NCBI RefSeq assembly: GCF_003402535.2
Contig: NZ_AP025172.1
Span: forward strand, 186,001-250,000
Direction: 5' to 3'
DNA from: Cupriavidus sp. P-10
GTDB taxonomy: Bacteria > Pseudomonadota > Gammaproteobacteria > Burkholderiales > Burkholderiaceae
DNA: 64,000 nucleotides
Shown: positions 18,191 to 27,274 of the stretch, one piece after another
Numbering within the stretch: position 1 is the first letter of the stretch
How the letters are laid out: each line of letters starts with the position of its first letter
Program-made: the position numbers and the translations under genes
Notes under the pieces: generated by a model
What the model saw: the letters and a program-made list of their open reading frames with translations, nothing else
Database searches by the model: none
Told to the model about the DNA's origin: nothing

Positions 18191-19030
18191 CTAGAACTCC
18201 GCGAACACCCCGATCTCCGCTTGCTTGCGCGTGTAGGACGGGTTGTCGTAGTAGATGGCGCGCAGGTTGATGCCATAGCGCTTGGTGAACCATTTGCGCC
18301 ACGTCAGCGAGACTTCATGGCTATTGAAGTCGCTCAGCAGGGCCTGCTCGCCGGTGAGCTGGTAGGCTTCGCTACCGCCATCGTATTTCAGGGTAATGAA
18401 CTGATCTTTGTCGCGGCCGTAGGTCACGGCGGCTATGCCGCGATTGGAGCGGACATTGCCCGGATCGCTGCGGTTGAGCCGCGCGCCGAGCTGGATGATC
18501 CAGGGGGCGTCGAAATAGTATGTCAGGCCCAGCAGCAAGGTCTTGTCGGTATAAACTTCCTTGGCGCGGTAGTAAGTAAAGCCGGCGCTCACGACCAGGT
18601 TCTTCTTCTCGAGCAGCTTGCGGAACAGCAGGCCGTCGACCCGGACCTCGGGCAGGAAGAAGCCGCCCGCGCTGGTGCCGGCGCTCAGGAAGCCGTACCA
18701 GTTCTCGTCGAAGGTTCGGGTGTAGCCCAGCCCGAAGAACGTGCCCTGGTCGCCGAAGTGGCTCTGGTGGCTGATTTCGCCGGTCACGTAATCCTTCGGG
18801 GTGAAGTTGACCCCGCCTCGCAGGTACTGGTCGTTCCAGCTGGCATTGTCGCCAGTGAGGTTGGCGTGGCCGAGACCGCCTTCGATGAACCCTGTGAGCA
18901 AGGGCACGAACGTCCTTGGCGGCGTGGCTTCCGCCTGCGCTCGAACATCGGTGGTGGCAAGCAGTGCCAGCATGCCCAGCAAGGGCAGTGCGCCAGCGCC
19001 ATGAGTTCTGGTATCCGAGAGCTTCGCCAT
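18191..19030 (-). CDS. YaiO family outer-membrane beta-barrel protein
   Basis: A 279-residue protein with a signal peptide (LLGMLALLATTDVRAQA) and a mature part rich in alternating aromatic and polar strands ending in phenylalanine (IGVFAEF), as in outer-membrane barrels. Segments such as NDQYLRGGVNFTPKDYVTGE and LGLTYYFDAPW fit the YaiO barrel family, whose members occur in exopolysaccharide loci. It could be the exit pore or an accessory of the polymer made here. I start at 19030, since the frame upstream looks non-coding and this ATG opens a good signal peptide. Confidence 0.8.
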   Translation of the reverse strand: MAKLSDTRTHGAGALPLLGMLALLATTDVRAQAEATPPRTFVPLLTGFIEGGLGHANLTGDNASWNDQYLRGGVNFTPKDYVTGEISHQSHFGDQGTFFGLGYTRTFDENWYGFLSAGTSAGGFFLPEVRVDGLLFRKLLEKKNLVVSAGFTYYRAKEVYTDKTLLLGLTYYFDAPWIIQLGARLNRSDPGNVRSNRGIAAVTYGRDKDQFITLKYDGGSEAYQLTGEQALLSDFNSHEVSLTWRKWFTKRYGINLRAIYYDNPSYTRKQAEIGVFAEF

Positions 19031-19193
19031 GCGTGTCCTGTAGGTTCTTCTGGTCGACGTTGCCCGGAGGGGCCCGGCAGGGCCCTCCGGCCCGCAAGCT
19101 GCCGGCAAACCATACACTGCTTTGCGGCGATCAGTCGATCATGGTTCGTTCGGAGTGACGCGTATTGCATGTCTTGGTCCGGGGTTGTGCAAA

Positions 19194-20219
19194 TCAGCGA
19201 CACCGCAAGCCTGGCGCAGGCGGTGCGATTGCCTGCTCAGAGCTCAGCCGCGACTCGAACGCCAGGTACAGTGCCTCCTCCAGGACATTCCAGTGCTTGC
19301 CATGCCGGAACTGTATGGAACGCAGGCGCCAGCACGCGATGGCGTCCTTGTCTCCCATCTTGTCGGCCACCAGGGCCACCAGCCCCCAGGGGAAATCGAC
19401 TTCGGACATCTGCAGCCAGGCCCAGCGGTTTTCCTTCATCCATGACTGGTAGGTGACGGCATGGGGTCGACCGTCGGGTTGGATATCGCCCAGGATGGGG
19501 AAGATCTGCGCCACGGCGTCGGGATAGAACTCGAACTGCTCACGCCGCTGGGTGCTGACCAGATAGCCCTGGTTGGCGCGCCAGAACACGCGCAGGATGT
19601 CCCTGTCGAGTTGTTCGGCCTTCCGCCTCCAGCCAGCGGCGCCTGCGGCGTCTCCGTGGCGCTGGCGATAGTGGCTGGCCGCCTTGAAGGCGCTTGAGAC
19701 TTCCACGTTGTCCATCAGAAGGGCCACCGGGAGCTTGGCCGAGATGTAGTAGACGCCGGAGGCCGGGTCGCGCAGTTTGTCCAGGTACCGGCTGGCCTTG
19801 TCGAAGCTGGCCTGCCACGCTGGCGGCATGCCCTTGGGCGGCGCGTTGCGGACCAGCAGTTCCATCCAGGCGGCCATCAGCGCGTCGTCGGCGTCAGCCT
19901 CCTGGCAGGAGACGAAGCGCTGGCCCTTCATGCAATAGCGGTCGAAGCGGCCGTCGGCGTGCTGGCGCGGCAGCGCCCATGCGATCCAGCGGGTTGCGGC
20001 GGTTCTGGTGGTCATGCCCGCGTCTTGCGCGGCCAGCAATGCCTTGGCCGCGAAGTAAGGATCGATCGAGTCGCCAGCGAAATAGGTCGTGATCGCCCCG
20101 TCGGGACGCTGGTAGTCGGTCAGCGTGAGCTCGGCCGCGCCCGCCGGCTGGTGGACGTATGCGGCAAGGATCAGGAGCAGCGCGAGCAGTATTTTCATGG
20201 TGGGTGGAGCGCACGTCAT
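19194..20219 (-). CDS. Secreted alpha/alpha-barrel (glycoside-hydrolase-like) protein
   Basis: A 341-residue protein with a signal peptide (MKILLALLLILAAYVHQPAGA from residue 8). The mature part has repeated Trp- and Ala-rich helices (WIAWALPRQHADGRFDRY, DDALMAAWMELLVRNA, DNVEVSSAFKAASHYRQRHGD) as in six-hairpin glycosidases and polysaccharide lyases. It probably trims or processes the polymer in the periplasm, but no exact family is recognised. The ATG at 20219 overlaps the upstream stop as ATGA, so the two are translationally coupled; a start at 20198 is also possible. Confidence 0.75.
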   Translation of the reverse strand: MTCAPPTMKILLALLLILAAYVHQPAGAAELTLTDYQRPDGAITTYFAGDSIDPYFAAKALLAAQDAGMTTRTAATRWIAWALPRQHADGRFDRYCMKGQRFVSCQEADADDALMAAWMELLVRNAPPKGMPPAWQASFDKASRYLDKLRDPASGVYYISAKLPVALLMDNVEVSSAFKAASHYRQRHGDAAGAAGWRRKAEQLDRDILRVFWRANQGYLVSTQRREQFEFYPDAVAQIFPILGDIQPDGRPHAVTYQSWMKENRWAWLQMSEVDFPWGLVALVADKMGDKDAIACWRLRSIQFRHGKHWNVLEEALYLAFESRLSSEQAIAPPAPGLRCR

Positions 20220-21295
20220 GGGGTGGCCACGTTGCCATCGGATACGACCTTGCCTTCCTCCGGGGCGCAAGCCGCGCCATAGACCACCGTACCAACCCGT
20301 ACGTGGAGCACCGGCGCCACCAGGGTGGTGCGCTTGTTCGCCGCACCGATAATGCTGCGCGCGCCCACATCGATCTCGCGCTCGGAAGCGATCGGCCCGG
20401 CGATGGCGCACTCGCGCCCCACGGAAATGGTGCCCCCTGCAATCAGCGCGCCGTCGATGCGCACGCGCGAGCCTGACCAGATGCAGCCGCTTGCCTTGAC
20501 GCTGCCGATAATGCGCGCGCCGGAGCCGATCCACAAGTCGCCATGCACAACAAGGTCACCGCGATACAGGGTGCTGGCGGGAAACGTCAGATCGTGCGTT
20601 ACCAGCCAGCGGCCGTTCGAGGCTTCGGGGGGGATCAGCACTTCATGCGCCCAGTCTCCCCCGGCCGGGGCGGTGGCGTCCATGTCGGGCGGGGCGGCGA
20701 GGTGACGCGCCCCGAAACCGACTACCGCCGCGCTGACCGAGGTGAATTCGCAGTCCTCTTCGAGACGAATCGCGTAGAGGGCGGAGAGCGGTCCGCGCAA
20801 GCGGCACCGTGGCTCGACATGGACACTGCGGGCGTGTGCCCAGCGCTGCAGCTCGCTGCCGCTGCGCATCAGGATCTCGCCTTCGGACAGCAGCACCTGC
20901 ACGCGATTCCTGCGGCCCGTGGAGATGCCGCGCCGGCCGTAGATGTCTCTTGAAAACGTATAGCTGTCCGGAAGCACCAGCGAGCCACTGGTGACGATGG
21001 TGCGCGAACAGACGCCGTTGCACGCCTCCGCCGCCGTCGGCATGAAGGTGCCTGTGACCTGGACCACAGGCCGCAACGCGTTGACCCGGTGCGCCAGGCC
21101 ATGCAGGCCGGACTTCTCGTCCCGCCGGGCGACCATGGCACGAAAGACCGCGGCCGCGGCCGCGACATCCAGCGTGTGTTCGCTGTCGATCGCCAGCGGC
21201 CGGACATCGCTCCGGCGCCGCCATTCAAGCACAGCGGGCACCAGCGGCAACCCGAAGACCAGCATGGTGAGGAGGCCAAGCAGCACGGGCCACAT
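20216..21295 (-). CDS. Membrane-anchored polymer-forming (bactofilin-like) protein
   Basis: A 359-residue protein with one N-terminal membrane helix (LLGLLTMLVFGLPLVPAVLEW) and a C-terminal half of short beta-helix repeats (GDLVVHGDLWIGSGARIIGS, GALIAGGTISVGRECAIAG) as in bactofilins and polymer-forming cytoskeletal proteins. The middle part is unlike known bactofilins. It could scaffold the polysaccharide synthase at the inner membrane. It lies 3 bases after the GT2 stop and overlaps the next start, in a tight operon. Confidence 0.75.
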   Translation of the reverse strand: MWPVLLGLLTMLVFGLPLVPAVLEWRRRSDVRPLAIDSEHTLDVAAAAAVFRAMVARRDEKSGLHGLAHRVNALRPVVQVTGTFMPTAAEACNGVCSRTIVTSGSLVLPDSYTFSRDIYGRRGISTGRRNRVQVLLSEGEILMRSGSELQRWAHARSVHVEPRCRLRGPLSALYAIRLEEDCEFTSVSAAVVGFGARHLAAPPDMDATAPAGGDWAHEVLIPPEASNGRWLVTHDLTFPASTLYRGDLVVHGDLWIGSGARIIGSVKASGCIWSGSRVRIDGALIAGGTISVGRECAIAGPIASEREIDVGARSIIGAANKRTTLVAPVLHVRVGTVVYGAACAPEEGKVVSDGNVATP

Positions 21296-21298
21296 GTT

Positions 21299-22879
21299 TC
21301 AGCTCCTCTGGCGATAACGCGCGGTCTTGTCCCACCGCAGTTCGCGGCGGAGGACGTAATCGAAGGCGAGCTGGCTGAGGATGGCGCGGGACACAGTCAG
21401 CATGCTGACCAGGAAGCCGAAATAGTTCAGCGGCAGCAGGCGGATGCGTTCGCGGCTGCCGTCCAGGTACACGGCGGCGGCGATCTCGAAGAAGGCGGCA
21501 AAGTTGCCCAACGTCCCATATGACATCAGCGCGAACAGGATCACCGCTTCACCGAACAGCGGCAGGCCGCCGGCATAGAACAGCAGGATCGCCAGCAGCC
21601 AGCCGAACAGCATCAGCGGCGCCATCATGTAGATGCCAAGCAGCGCCACGCCGTCGATTTTCTCGAACAGCCCATGGTTGCGGCACGCCGCCATCTTCCA
21701 GCCGTGCCGATAGAGCGCCTGGTTGTGGCCCTTGGTCCAGCGCATGATCTGGCGCACACGCACGGGCCAGGTCTCGGGCACCTCTTCATAGCACTCCGAC
21801 CAGTTCTGGTAGATCGTCTTCCAGTTGGCCAGCAGCAGCCTGTAGGTCAAGTCAGTGTCTTCGGCCAGCACATCGTCGTGCCAGCCGCCGATGCTGCGCA
21901 ACGCCCGCATCCTGACGCCGCCGACGGTGCCACCGTACTGCGGTACGAGGTTCAGGTTCATGCGGGCCTGCTGGTCGACCTGATAGCCCCCCGAGCGCTC
22001 CAGGTCGAGCAGCCGCGTCAGCAGGTTGCTGTCCAGGTTCATCGGCACCACCCGGCCCATGGTCGCGCCCACCTCGGGGTCGAAGAACGGCGCGACCAGT
22101 TGCTTGAGCATGCCCACCGGCGGGAGGTAGTCGGCGTCGAACACGACGATGATGTCGCTGGCCACGACTTCGCTTGCATCCTTGAGCGCGGCCGCCTTGC
22201 CGGGCTTGCCGTCGGTGCGGTGGAACGGCGTGATGCGTCCCGGGTACTGCTGCACGAGGTCGTCGATGATCCCGCGCGTGCCGTCGCTGGAGCGGTCGTT
22301 GACGGGCATGATGGTGAGCCGGTCGACCGGATAGTCCGCGTGCAGCAGGCATATCAGCGAGCCGGCGATCACGGCCTCCTCGTTGTGCGCGGCGACCAGC
22401 ACAGTCAGGCTTGGCCAGTCCGCGACGTCGATGTCCAGGTAAGGATGGCGCTGCCTGCCGAACAGCCGGTTCAGCGTGAACATGTAGTGGCGCACGGCAT
22501 AGAAGATCACCAGGCCGACGATCATCAACAGCATGACCGTCAGTGGCGGCACGATGGCCTGCGCGGCCACCCGCTCCGGCGGCGGCTCGATCGCCGCTGG
22601 CTTGGTCCAGGCTGGCGGGCGCAGTGCCGGCTCCGCGCGCGCGCGCTCTTCCAGCGTGTCCGGCGACGTCATTGCCAGTTCCACCGCTGCGCCGGGCGGT
22701 GTGACCGTAGCGTGGGCTACGAGCTTGGGCACCGGTCCAGGGGCAGCCGCCGGGGTTCCGGCTCCCCGGGCGAGGGCCTCCCCCCGCACGGGAATTTCCG
22801 AGGCTTCAGTTTCCGCGGCGGGTGTGGTGAAAAAGAGCAGCCCGCTCAGTGAAAGTACTACGCGATACGTCGCACGCAT
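21299..22879 (-). CDS. Family 2 membrane glycosyltransferase (polysaccharide synthase, PgaC/BcsA-like)
   Basis: A processive GT2 synthase of 526 residues. It has an N-terminal hydrophobic segment, a Pro/Ala-rich linker, a membrane helix near 113-130, and the GT2 domain with VLVAAHNE (about 160), DAD (248-250, UDP-sugar binding), EDTD (340-343) and QIMRW (377-381). The last motif is the Q-x-x-R-W of processive synthases. Several C-terminal membrane helices follow. The ATG at 22879 is preceded by GGAGG at 8 bases. With wecB upstream, the donor could be UDP-ManNAc or UDP-GlcNAc. No cyclic-di-GMP PilZ domain is visible. Confidence 0.9.
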   Translation of the reverse strand: MRATYRVVLSLSGLLFFTTPAAETEASEIPVRGEALARGAGTPAAAPGPVPKLVAHATVTPPGAAVELAMTSPDTLEERARAEPALRPPAWTKPAAIEPPPERVAAQAIVPPLTVMLLMIVGLVIFYAVRHYMFTLNRLFGRQRHPYLDIDVADWPSLTVLVAAHNEEAVIAGSLICLLHADYPVDRLTIMPVNDRSSDGTRGIIDDLVQQYPGRITPFHRTDGKPGKAAALKDASEVVASDIIVVFDADYLPPVGMLKQLVAPFFDPEVGATMGRVVPMNLDSNLLTRLLDLERSGGYQVDQQARMNLNLVPQYGGTVGGVRMRALRSIGGWHDDVLAEDTDLTYRLLLANWKTIYQNWSECYEEVPETWPVRVRQIMRWTKGHNQALYRHGWKMAACRNHGLFEKIDGVALLGIYMMAPLMLFGWLLAILLFYAGGLPLFGEAVILFALMSYGTLGNFAAFFEIAAAVYLDGSRERIRLLPLNYFGFLVSMLTVSRAILSQLAFDYVLRRELRWDKTARYRQRS

Positions 22880-22969
22880 GTCGACGTTCCTCCTCCATTG
22901 TTCTCTCATCGCAGGGGTGTTTTTTGCCGCGCGCCCGCCCAAAGGCGGGCGCGGTGAATCCCTGCGCCT

Positions 22970-24811
22970 TTACTGCTTGCCGGCGACGAAGGCCAGCGAG
23001 GTGCCTCCCAGAGAAGTGACAATCCAGCTGTTGGTGTCCCACGTCACCTGGGCGAGCCCCTGTGTCACCACCGGCTGTGTGTATGCCGAACGCGGCAGTA
23101 CCCAGGCGATGTCGGTCATGTCCGTCGGGTGGGTCGCCTGGAAGGCCCATGAGTTGCCGTTGTCGGTGGCCTGCCAGACGGTCTGCTGGCGCCGCTGGGC
23201 GAACTGCGCAAGCGTATCCATCGTGTACCAGCTGAACCGTCCGTTTGCCTTCACGTTGTCCGCCTTGTTGAAGATGACGTTGAGCGTCTTCGGATACGCG
23301 ATAGCGCCCGCCGGGTGCATGTAGATCAGCCGGCTGGTGCGGTTCTTCGCCACGAAATCGATGAGCTGGCGGTACCAGGTGTTGATGTCGGCCACGGGCA
23401 CGTTGAATTCCTCGAACTCCTCGAATGTCGCGTGCGGCCCGAACGGCATCACCGGAAAGGCGCGGATGGTGTTGTTCGACAGCACGCCATCGCGATAGCT
23501 GCGCGTCGGCGCCATCCCGGTATGGCCCAGGAAGTAGTAGCCGGTGTTGCCGTTGGCTTCGAGCCAGTTGACCGACCACTGCGGCGTATTGCCTTGCGGC
23601 GCGGAGTACTCGACCGCGGTGCGTCCGGTCACGCCTTCCACGCTCTGCTTGTTCAGCGATACATACTGCTCGAAGGAGGACTGGTTGGCCTCGCTGGCAT
23701 TGGCACCCCAGTAGTCGTGGATCCATCCGCCATGGCTGCCGATCTTGTGCCCCTTCGATTGCAGGGACAGCAACAGAGTCTTTGCCGAAGTGTTCTGCGA
23801 CAGGTTGACGCCCTTGCCGTCGCCGAAACTGATCTGGTCAGGGCCGGCAGTCACGGAAATGGAGAACGGGCTATTGCTGCTGTCGAAGGTGCCCCAGGTA
23901 TTCATTTCCACCGCGGGCGCGATCTGGTCGCCGGCGCAGAGGTGCCAGTTCAGCACCAGCCCGCCGCGCGCCTTGGGTTGCGCAGAGAGCCGCGGCATCT
24001 TCATCAGGTTGGTGCCGAAGTAGCGCAGGAAGCCGTGCATCAGCATGCCGTCGGTCTGGCCCTTCAGGTAAGAGAGCGGCGTATTGACGAACAGCACCTG
24101 GCCGGAGCCGAAACTGCGCACCCCCGCCACCAGGCCGAAGTTCGGTGACGTGATCAGGGCAGAACCCGTGTAGGTGCCCTGCGTCACGAAGCTCGGATAA
24201 ATCAGGAAGCCGTAGACATAACCCGAGATGCCTTCCACCGGATCGGTCGCGCCTGCGTCCCACACCATCGACTTGCCCGGCGGCACCTGCAGGGTCCGCA
24301 GCGTGGTTCCCAGGGCGGTGATCGGCCCTACGCCGATCATGTTGCCGAGCAACTGGTCATAGAGGACGTAGTCAACCCCGGCGAGATTGCTCAGCCTGCT
24401 TTTCGGGACGGCATAGAAGCCCGTGGTGGTCAGCGCGCCGAAGTCGTACACCAGCATCAGCTGCCCGCCCTGGCTGGTATAGGTTTCGAGCGCCGCGATC
24501 AGCGCATCGCTGGCGTTGACGTGCACCTGGTCAGGCAGGATCACGCCGGAGAACTGCGCCGGGGTCGTGCCCTGCTGGAACTGAGTGTCGTTGATGACCG
24601 TGATCTTCAGGCCTTCTTCCTGCGCCGCGTCGAGCCACGCCGACACGCGCGCATCGGGAAGGGCCAGGCCATCCGGCACCAGCAGCGCAATCTGGTTGGT
24701 CGCGGCGTGGGTCAGGGCCGGCACGGTCACGGCCAGCGCGAAGAACATCAGGAGCGCCCGGAGCACCAGGCTGCTGCTTCGCCGCAGGAGCGAATTGGAT
24801 TTGTTGAACAC
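22970..24811 (-). CDS. Secreted two-domain protein with a polysaccharide-deacetylase-like C-terminal part
   Basis: About 613 residues from a GTG at 24811, which has GGGAGA at 6 bases; ATG codons at 24856 and 24865 are alternatives. The signal peptide ends near LTHAA. Residues about 38-290 have a Rossmann-like or glutamine-amidotransferase-like look (QIALLVPDGLALPDARV, QLMLVYDFGAL). The C-terminal part has SKGHKIGSHGGWIHDYWG, comparable to the zinc histidine motif of CE4 deacetylases but with four residues between His360 and His365 instead of three, and RLIYMHPAG later. The two-part layout recalls PelA. It may deacetylate the GT2 product in the periplasm; activity is uncertain. Confidence 0.75.
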   Translation of the reverse strand: MFNKSNSLLRRSSSLVLRALLMFFALAVTVPALTHAATNQIALLVPDGLALPDARVSAWLDAAQEEGLKITVINDTQFQQGTTPAQFSGVILPDQVHVNASDALIAALETYTSQGGQLMLVYDFGALTTTGFYAVPKSRLSNLAGVDYVLYDQLLGNMIGVGPITALGTTLRTLQVPPGKSMVWDAGATDPVEGISGYVYGFLIYPSFVTQGTYTGSALITSPNFGLVAGVRSFGSGQVLFVNTPLSYLKGQTDGMLMHGFLRYFGTNLMKMPRLSAQPKARGGLVLNWHLCAGDQIAPAVEMNTWGTFDSSNSPFSISVTAGPDQISFGDGKGVNLSQNTSAKTLLLSLQSKGHKIGSHGGWIHDYWGANASEANQSSFEQYVSLNKQSVEGVTGRTAVEYSAPQGNTPQWSVNWLEANGNTGYYFLGHTGMAPTRSYRDGVLSNNTIRAFPVMPFGPHATFEEFEEFNVPVADINTWYRQLIDFVAKNRTSRLIYMHPAGAIAYPKTLNVIFNKADNVKANGRFSWYTMDTLAQFAQRRQQTVWQATDNGNSWAFQATHPTDMTDIAWVLPRSAYTQPVVTQGLAQVTWDTNSWIVTSLGGTSLAFVAGKQ

Positions 24812-24878
24812 GGTCTTCTCCCAGCGCGATGAATATCGGTTTGCCTCGCCGTGCATAGCGGTCATTGCGCGGCGCGCA

Positions 24879-25235
24879 TCAATCCGGCTCGGCCCCCGGC
24901 GCCGGCGCAAGCGTGTACGTGCCCGACTTCACCTTCGGCCCGGACACGGCTTTCTTTGGCTTGATCGCCTTTAGCTTGTCCTTTTGCTCCTTGTTCTTGC
25001 CCTTCGCGTGCGATTCGTAGGCAAAGTCGATCTGGAAGCCATGGTTGTAGCCCTTCAACCCGCCCGGATCCGCCGGGCTCGCCGGCAGGTAGAGCGGGGC
25101 CTTGGCAGCGGTCGCCGCTGCTTCTTCGGTCAGCGCGGCATGGGCGGGCGCCGCTGCCAGGGCAGCGACCACAACCATTGCTGTTGCCGCCTTGGCCATC
25201 CTTGCAGCATCCGTTGCGATACATAAGCGCTTCAT
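24879..25235 (-). CDS. Small secreted lysine-rich protein
   Basis: A 118-residue protein with a signal peptide (MAKAATAMVVVAALAAAPAHA) and a mature part of about 85 residues rich in Lys, Ala and Pro (KGKNKEQKDKLKAIKPKK). No family is recognised. It lies between wecB and the deacetylase-like gene in the polysaccharide operon. Its positive charge suggests it could bind an acidic or partly deacetylated polymer; that is speculation. Confidence 0.7.
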   Translation of the reverse strand: MKRLCIATDAARMAKAATAMVVVAALAAAPAHAALTEEAAATAAKAPLYLPASPADPGGLKGYNHGFQIDFAYESHAKGKNKEQKDKLKAIKPKKAVSGPKVKSGTYTLAPAPGAEPD

Positions 25236-25318
25236 TGCCTTGCTCCTCCTGCTTGAGGCGGCCAGCGGGCCGTGGGGCCGTGGCGCTGTGCCGCTGATTT
25301 CGCTAGTGCTTGTCCTCG

Positions 25319-26503
25319 CTACAAACTGACGACGCTGGCGTCGACCGACTCATCGCCACCTTCCCGATACGCCTCGGGCGACGCCGCCTGCAGCGCAAAG
25401 ACGATGCGTTCGCTGGCGCGGCCGTCGCCGAACGGGTTGTGCGCGCGCGCCATGCACGCGTATTCCTCCGGGTCGTTCAGCAACTGCTCCGCGGCGGCGA
25501 TGAGGCGAGCGGGGTCGGTACCCACCAGCCGTGCGGTACCGGCGGCCACGGCTTCCGGCCGCTCGGTGGTTTCCCGTGTCACCAGCACCGGCTTGCCCAG
25601 GGCCGGCGCCTCCTCCTGGATGCCGCCGGAGTCGGTGACGATCAAATAGGCGCGCGACATCAGGAACACGAACGGCAGGTAGTCCTGGGGATCGATCAGG
25701 TGGATGTTCGGGTGCCCGCTCAGGATCGCCTGCACGGGGCCCTGCACGCACGGGTTCAGATGCACCGGATAGACGATCTGGACATCCGCATTGCGGTCCG
25801 CCAGCGTGCGCAGCGCGGTGAACAGGCGCTCGAACGGTGTACCGAAGTTCTCGCGCCGGTGTCCGGTCACCAGCACCATCCGCCGCGACTCGTCCAGGAA
25901 GGGGTACTGGCTTGCCAGCCGGCCGCGCATTTCGGCATCGGCGTCCAGCCGGGCCTTGACCTGCAACAACGCGTCGATGCCGGTGTTGCCGGTCAGGCTG
26001 ATCCGCATCGGGTCGACGCCTTCGCGCAGCAAGGCTTCCTGTGCCTGTTGCGTTGGCGCGAAATGCCATGACGCCATCACGTCGGTCACGCGCCGGTTCA
26101 TTTCTTCCGGCCACGGGGCGCTGAGATTGCCGGTGCGCAGTCCCGCTTCGACGTGGCCGATCGCCACGTTTCGATAGAAGGCCGCAAGCGTGGCGGCAAG
26201 CGTGGTGGTGGTGTCGCCGTGGACCAGCATGGCCTCCGGCAGGAAGCGGTCCAGCACCGTGTGTACGCCTGACAGCACGCGCGTCGTGATGTCGGACAGG
26301 CTTTGCCCTTGGCTGATTACGTTAAGGTCGAAGTCCGGCACGATTTCGAAGAGCCTGAGTACCTGGTCCAGCATCAGCCGGTGCTGTCCGGTGACGCAGA
26401 CCCGCAGCTCGAAATTGCTGGATGCCCGGAGCCGGTGAATCAGCGGCGCCATCTTGATGGCTTCTGGGCGGGTTCCAAATACAGCGAGGACTTTCTTCGG
26501 CAT
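25319..26503 (-). CDS. wecB: UDP-N-acetylglucosamine 2-epimerase (non-hydrolysing)
   Basis: A 394-residue enzyme that interconverts UDP-GlcNAc and UDP-ManNAc in the cytoplasm. Family motifs are [15 protein letters not shown] at the start, [51 protein letters not shown] and [18 protein letters not shown]. It is the first gene of the minus-strand polysaccharide operon and suggests that the polymer contains ManNAc or a derivative. The ATG at 26503 gives the standard N-terminus. Confidence 0.95.
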   Translation of the reverse strand: MPKKVLAVFGTRPEAIKMAPLIHRLRASSNFELRVCVTGQHRLMLDQVLRLFEIVPDFDLNVISQGQSLSDITTRVLSGVHTVLDRFLPEAMLVHGDTTTTLAATLAAFYRNVAIGHVEAGLRTGNLSAPWPEEMNRRVTDVMASWHFAPTQQAQEALLREGVDPMRISLTGNTGIDALLQVKARLDADAEMRGRLASQYPFLDESRRMVLVTGHRRENFGTPFERLFTALRTLADRNADVQIVYPVHLNPCVQGPVQAILSGHPNIHLIDPQDYLPFVFLMSRAYLIVTDSGGIQEEAPALGKPVLVTRETTERPEAVAAGTARLVGTDPARLIAAAEQLLNDPEEYACMARAHNPFGDGRASERIVFALQAASPEAYREGGDESVDASVVSL

Positions 26504-27274
26504 GTGGGTCTCTCTTGTCAAAGGGAGCCTCGCCGGTGGGTTGGCGGACGATCTGTCTGTCAGATCGCCCCATCCTGCGCTAGCCGCAGGAGAGGCCGCG
26601 GTGCATCCCGACCAGAATCTCCTTTTTGTTATGTCGGGATATGCCTGCTGCGACATAACAGAGCGATGGTTGTGCCAGTGCCTTCTATTCCGTTGAATTC
26701 ATTGCGAATTCGCTCTTTGCGACATGGCAGCGCGCCTGCCGCCGCCGCTCGGGTGGTTGCAGCGGTGTTACATAAAGTTCGGGGGAAATCGCGATGTCAA
26801 TATCGAAGCGTGCGCAATGCCGCACTGCAACGGAGGGCCTCGCCATGAAAGGTGGCCTTGCAGGCGCTGCCTTGCCTCTCACGCCATACGTATCATGTGA
26901 TGTCGGGTACCCGGCGCCGCAGCCTGGAATGCATCAGACTTGTTGCTCGATTTACGGATGGCGACAGCGGCAACGGCGCCGTAATGGTTGGATAACCGCT
27001 GCGAATGTACCGGATCAGGTCATTTTGCTAAGGCTAAATTTGGATAGATATTGCCAGGTCAATGTGCAGGGGTGTCCGCAATTCTGCTTTTCGGCTCGTT
27101 CAACGGTGGGAAGGGTGGACGGACTGGAGCAGACGGATCGGTTGCGAGAATGAAACGAAATTAATATCAGTGTTAATGATAATTAATAACTAAGTGCGCG
27201 CGCATGGGCTTGTTGGTTTACCTCATATCCATACGCTTGACCGTCATGCCTCCCTCCTTAGCGTCTAACGTGTC
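26504..27274. other. Intergenic region upstream of the polysaccharide operon
   Basis: No gene is visible in 770 bases. The stretch 27152-27193 is strikingly AT-rich for this genome and contains two ATTAAT words 22 bases apart (27160, 27182), a plausible H-NS or regulator target. The promoter of the wecB operon must lie in this region. Confidence 0.5.

Noticed and set aside
21674..22852. 392-codon plus-strand frame over the GT2 gene
   Set aside because: No family pattern; the GT2 motifs are on the minus strand.
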